Origin: Begonia masoniana
Lineage: Eukaryota; Streptophyta; Magnoliopsida; Cucurbitales; Begoniaceae
NCBI GenBank assembly: GCA_022432975.1
Contig: CM039506.1
Location: forward strand, 786,671 to 850,670
Direction: 5' to 3'
Length of the DNA stretch: 64,000 nucleotides
The translations under genes and the position numbers were made by a program. Each line of letters begins with the position of its first letter. Positions within the stretch are counted from its first letter, which is position 1. Under the pieces are notes generated by a model that made no database searches, was not told the origin of the DNA, and was given only the letters and a program-made list of their open reading frames with translations. Of this stretch, positions 59,939-64,000 are shown in pieces.

Positions 59939-62500
59939 GTGAAGTCTCTTATGCTTCATCAAACGCATTACCAAGTCTTAATTACGCGTCCATGTAGGTT
60001 GTTAGGTACTCAATACACGTCGTTCTCATCACTTCAAGTTAAAACCTTGAATGTAAAATTGATATCTTTTGTTCTAACCACAAGTCATGTAGCACTCAAC
60101 CTCATTTGCTTGATACTTTCAACTCTTTTGGAACAAATCGATTGAAGTGAAGTTTCTTATGCTTAATCAAAGGCATTACTAAGTCTTAATTACTCGTCCA
60201 TGAAGGTTGTTGGGTCTTCAATACACGTCGTTCTCATCACTTCAAGTTAAAACCTTGAATGTGAAATGGATAACTTTGGTTCTAACCACAAGTCATGTAG
60301 CACTCAACCTCATTTGCTTGATACGTTCAACTCTTTTCGAACAAATCGATTGAAGTGAAGTTTCTTATGCTTAATCAAACTCGTTACTAAGTCTTAATTA
60401 CTCGTCCATGAAGGTTGTTGGGTCTTCAATACACGTCGTTCTTATCACTTCAAGTTAAAACCTTGAATGTGAAGTGGATAACTTTGGTTCTAACCACAAG
60501 TCATGTAGCACTCAACCTCATTTGCTTGATACGTTCAACCTTTTTGGAACAAATCGATTGAAGTGAAGTTTCTTATGCTTAATCAAACGCATTACTAAGT
60601 CTTAATTACTCGTCCATGTAGGTTGTTGGGTAGTCAATACACGTCGTTCTCATCACTTCAAGTTAAAACCTTGAATGTGAAATATATAACTTTTGTTCTA
60701 ACCACAAGTCATGTAGCACTCAACCTCATTTGCTTGATACGTTCAACTCTTTTGGAACAAATCGATTGAAGTGGAGTTTCTTATGCTTCATCAAACGCAT
60801 TGCTAAGTTTTAATTACTCGTCCATGAAGGTTGTTGGGTCCTCAATACTTGTCGTTCTGATCACTTCAAGTTAAAACCATGAATGTAAAATGGATAACTT
60901 TGGTTCTAACCACAAGTCATTTAGCACTCAACCTCATTTGCTTGATACGTTCAACCCTTTTGGAACAAATCGATTGAAGTGAAGTTTCTTATACTTAATC
61001 AAACGCATTACTATGTCTTAAGTACTCGTCCATGAAGGTTGTTGGGTCTTCAATACACATCGTTCTCATCACTTCAAGTTAAAACCTTGAATGTGAAATG
61101 GATAACTTTGGTTCTAACCACAAGTCATGTAGCACTCAACCTCATTTGCTTGATACGTTCAACCCTTTTGGAACAAATCGATTGAAGTGATGTTTCTTAT
61201 GCTTAATCAAACGCATTACTAAGTCTTAAATACTCGTCCATGAAGGTTGTTGGGTCTTCAATACACGTCGTTCTCATCACTTCAAGTTAAAACCTTGAAT
61301 GTGAAATGGATAACTTTGGTTCTAACCACAAGTCATGTAGCACCAAACCTTATTTGCTTGATACGTTCAACTCTTTTGGAACAAATCGATTAAAGTGAAG
61401 TCTCTTATGCTTCATCAAACGCATTACCAAGTCTTAATTACGCGTCCATGTAGGTTGTTAGGTACTCAATACACGTCGTTCTCATCCCTTCAAGTTAAAA
61501 CCTTGAATGTAAAATGGATATCTTTTGTTCTAACCACAAGTCATGTAGCACTCAACCTCATTTGCTTGATACTTTCAACTCTTTTGGAACAAATCGATTG
61601 AAGTGAAGTTTCTTATGCTTAATCAAAGGCATTACTAAGTCTTAATTACTCGTCCATGAAGGTTGTTGGGTCTTCAATACACGTCGTTCTCATCACTTCA
61701 AGTTAAAACCTTGAATGTGAAATGGATAACTTTGGTTCTAACCACAAGTCATGTAGCACTCAACCTCATTTGCTTGATACGTTCAACTCTTTTGGAACAA
61801 ATCGATTGAAGTGAAGTTTCTTATGCTTAATCAAACTCGTTACTAAGTCTTAATTACTCGTCCATGAAGGTTGTTGGGTCTTCAATACACGTCGTTCTTA
61901 CCACTTCAAGTTAAAACCTTGAATGTGAAGTGGATAACTTTGGTTCTAACCACAAGTCATGTAGCACTCAACCTCATTTGCTTGATACGTTCAACTCTTT
62001 TCGAACAAATCGATTGAAGTGAAGTTTCTTATGCTTAATCAAACTCGTTACTAAGTCTTAATTACTCGTCCATGAAGGTTGTTGGGTCTTCAATACACGT
62101 CATTCTTATCACTTCAAGTTAAAACCTTGAATGTGAAGTGGATAACTTTGGTTCTAACCACAAGTCATGTAGCACTCAACCTCATTTGCTTGATACGTTC
62201 AACCTTTTTGGAACAAATCGATTGAAGTGAAGTTTCTTATGCTTAATCAAACGCATTACTAAGTCTTAATTACTCGTCCTTGTAGGTTGTTGGGTACTCA
62301 TTACACGTCGTTCTCATCACTTCAAGTTAAAACCTTGAATGTAAAATATATAACTTTTGTTCTAACCACAAGTCATGTAGCACTCAACCTCATTTGCTTG
62401 ATACGTTCAACTCTTTTGGAACAAATCGATTGAAGTGAAGTTTCTTATGCTTCATCAAACGCATTGCTAAGTTTTAATTACTCGTCCATGAAGGTTGTTG
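59939..62500 (-). repeat. Seven-monomer higher-order repeat at the right edge of array 2
   Basis: The rare block gtctcttatgcttcatc with attaccaagtc and catgtaggttgttaggtac occurs at 59943 and 61399, 1456 bp apart (7 x 208). The variant caaactcgttactaag occurs at 60378 and 61834, also 1456 bp apart, and again 208 bp later at 62042. That extra copy makes later markers, such as the gtaggttgttgggta unit near 60617 and 62280, 8 monomers apart. Confidence 0.88.
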
Positions 62501-63648
62501 TGTAACACCCCTAATACCGTACCCGTATTTACCGTATTATATATTTTTTTTTTATACTTTTTACTTTTCTATGCTTTAAATAAAACTTAATGCGGAATCT
62601 GAACTGAGGTTGAAATCAGAACTGAAAACGGAATTGAAATCGAACCTTGAAATCATTTAAAACATAAACTAAAACAATTTAAATAAAACTTAAAACATTT
62701 AAATATTTAATAAAAATTAAAACCGGAGCAGAATCAGAACCAATCGCGGCCAGGAGGCAGCGATCGATCTCTGCAAACTACAGAGATCGATCGCTGCAGC
62801 ATGTAGCAAGGGCGGCGATCGATCTCTGCTTTTTCAGCAGAGATCGATCGCTGCACACAATGCAGCGATCCCTCCCTTCCTTCATCAATACCAGAGACTT
62901 TAGCACTTCATACTTTTCGTACTTCACAGCATCTAACACATCGATTTGTTCTCTGGAATCCGATTTCTAGAGAGCAAATCATCTTCTTTCCTTCACCAGT
63001 AATCACCATAACTCACAACTTGCACTCAACCGATTAAAGCATAATCTAAACTCAATCGACTCGCGTCGGACTTTGCGAAGTCCAACTGCGTGGATAGTTC
63101 TAAAAACCGAGCTATCCGTAACAACCTAAACCAATCAAAACATTTTCAAAACATTCAGTAAACAGTTTAAACCAAAGCGTTTTACAGACAATTACCAAAA
63201 TGTTATCTAACCCCTATCCAGAACCAAACACCCTAATATGTTCTATACAATTTAACATCAGCCCATACGTCACAGAAAGCCCAAAATCTATACATACTTC
63301 CCCACAGGGTCAAAACGCGCCTCGACTGCTCAGCGCACTCCCACGGCCATCATCCATCAAACTGCACCCTACGTCAGGAGGAGGAACGTCGTCCTCACCT
63401 GGATCAATATCTCCTAAAATATCACCTACACCATACAGACACATATGAGATATTGAAATCTCAGTAAGTTACATAAATGCAGATGCATGCGTGCAGTGCA
63501 TATGAAGTTCAGAAAACATGCATATCAGACATATCAGGTCATTTCATACAGATTGCCACCGAGATATCAGCCCTCTAAATGGAAAGGATACATCCCGCGG
63601 TCGGACTACCCCTTTCGATTTAGAGGAGGGGGGTACATGCTCACAAAC
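62501..63648 (-). mobile_element. Part of a family B-related LTR, interrupted at 63649
   Basis: It starts TGTAACACCCC against the satellite. The stretch 63200-63460 matches the family B LTR at 23630-23860 (blocks tatacatac, ggaggaggaa, cgtcctcacctg, cacctacaccatacagacac and gaaatctcagtaag), so I place it in the same family and orientation. Two long hairpins lie at 62757-62851. The short plus-strand frames at 63200-63684 are within LTR sequence and have no known motif. The LTR is split by the insertion at 63649 and its remainder lies outside the window. Confidence 0.82.
62757..62851. repeat. Two tandem perfect hairpins in the LTR
   Basis: Hairpin 1: arms 62757-62773 and 62781-62797, a 17-bp perfect stem with a 7-base loop (caaacta). 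Hairpin 2: arms 62815-62830 and 62836-62851, a 16-bp perfect stem with a 5-base loop (ttttc). Both stems share GCGATCGATCTCTG, so the hairpin has been duplicated about 58 bp apart. A third half-arm, gcagcgatcc, follows near 62862. This is no intrinsic bacterial terminator, because the context is a plant LTR. Confidence 0.95.
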
Positions 63649-64000
63649 TGTAACACCCGACATTTCGGCCAGGTGATTTTCTGACCATTTTCATTGTCAC
63701 CCTCTTATTTAACCTTTATGATTTAAAATTTAATGTTAAGATAAATTATTACAAGTTAAGTAAAACTAGGTTGGGTGGCAGTTTTGTAAATTAAAATCGA
63801 TGGATTTAGTATAAATAGGAAATGGAAACCTTAAATCTCATTTATTGCCACTGTAGCCGACATTCCCTCTCGGCGATTTCTTCTCTTCCAAGTTCTTGCT
63901 CTCGGCTACCAGAACTTTCCTCTGCCGACGACCGGTTTCGAACTTGCTTTTCTCTGCAAATCCACACCCGAGGTATGAAATGGACAATGTAGTCATTCAT
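63649..64000 (+). mobile_element. 5' part of a family A LTR, cut by the window end
   Basis: It starts TGTAACACCCGAC at 63649 and aligns with the reverse complement of the right end of the solo LTR at 14517-17087: ggccaggtgattttc near 63668, a tgtagccgacat-type block near 63851, cggcgatttcttctc near 63874 and cccgaggta near 63967. It interrupts the family B-related LTR. The adjacent left bases CAAAC (63644-63648) would be the target duplication, but its partner lies outside the window. Confidence 0.88.
63810..63817 (+). promoter_or_regulatory. Probable TATA box of the family A LTR
   Basis: TATAAATA lies about 160 bp inside the LTR, followed 25-35 bp later by A- and C-containing sequence suitable for a start site, then a C/T-rich leader. 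In the solo LTR at 14517-17087 the matching block on the minus strand near 16900 is changed to gatttaaacc, so that copy appears to have lost it. Confidence 0.5.

Larger units (their letters stand above)
35832..62500 (-). repeat. Satellite array 2, 208-bp unit, about 128 copies, inverted relative to array 1
   Basis: The unit is the reverse complement of the array 1 unit. The block cacgtcgttctcatcacttc starts at 46921, 47129 and 47337, giving 208 bp. Copies in the core (about 43.7-53 kb) are almost identical, differing mainly in ttac(t/g)cgtcc. Copies at the left edge (35.8-43.6 kb) and right edge (57.5-62.5 kb) carry many private variants. The unit contains ATCGAT and, in the g variant, ACGCGT. 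It has no coding capacity. The 60-117-codon frames across it are chance frames. The array could be centromeric or another heterochromatic block, and the sequence alone does not say which. Confidence 0.98.

Noticed and set aside
36579..61601. Frames of 60-117 codons in the 208-bp satellite
   Set aside because: They recur with the monomer, are broken in most copies, and 208 is not a multiple of 3. These are chance frames of a satellite.
1..64000. Host genes, tRNA, rRNA or other structured RNA
   Set aside because: I scanned both strands for long open frames with non-repeat content, tRNA-like boxes and rRNA-like blocks, and found none outside retroelement remnants. The tRNA-Met-like matches are primer-binding sites of 13-15 bases only.

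Overview
This window is plant nuclear heterochromatin. It holds no intact protein-coding host gene and no RNA gene that I can support. It consists of a large tandem satellite with a unit of about 208 bp, cut up and flanked by nested LTR retrotransposons. The LTRs begin TGTAAC and end GTTACA, and the elements use tRNA-Met-type primer-binding sites (TTGGTATCAG-like). Gag zinc knuckles, a DSG protease and a reverse transcriptase fragment are also visible. Together these point to a seed plant, most likely a eudicot. A cucurbit is possible, but I cannot prove the species from the sequence.

Layout. (1) 1-9160 is a nest of retroelements. An old Ty1/copia fragment (956-1365 and 4107-4888) is interrupted by a solo LTR with perfect 5-bp target duplications (1371-4101) and by a frameshifted Ty3/gypsy element with LTR, PBS, gag, protease and RT (4889-9160). 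That element stops inside the RT catalytic motif. (2) 9176-23077 is satellite array 1 (about 54 units, sense strand defined here as +). It is split by a 100-N gap (10044-10143) and by a second solo LTR with perfect target duplications (14517-17087). (3) 23078-31640 is a minus-strand Ty3/gypsy element with two long LTRs, PBS, PPT and a decayed gag, but no recognisable pol. (4) 31641-35831 holds a plus-strand gag remnant, another 100-N gap (32181-32280) and an LTR carrying about 35 copies of a 59-bp minisatellite. (5) 35832-62500 is satellite array 2 (about 128 units) in the opposite orientation to array 1. Its core is almost perfectly homogeneous and its edges are diverged and show higher-order repeats. 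(6) 62501-64000 is an LTR with two long perfect hairpins, interrupted by a further LTR that runs off the window.

Two LTR families account for most of the dispersed repeats. Family A covers 1-924, 4889-6832, 14517-17087, 32281-35831 and 63649-64000. Its members carry related internal minisatellites whose unit length and copy number differ from copy to copy. Family B covers 23078-31640 and 62501-63648. The 1371-4101 LTR shares some blocks with both.

The novelty lies in genome structure rather than in an enzyme system: the satellite family and its orientation switch, ordered monomer variants every 9-12 units, LTRs that contain their own expanding minisatellites, and a gag-only element lying at the array boundary. 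The two N gaps and a high density of small indels next to them mean that part of the apparent decay may be sequencing error.
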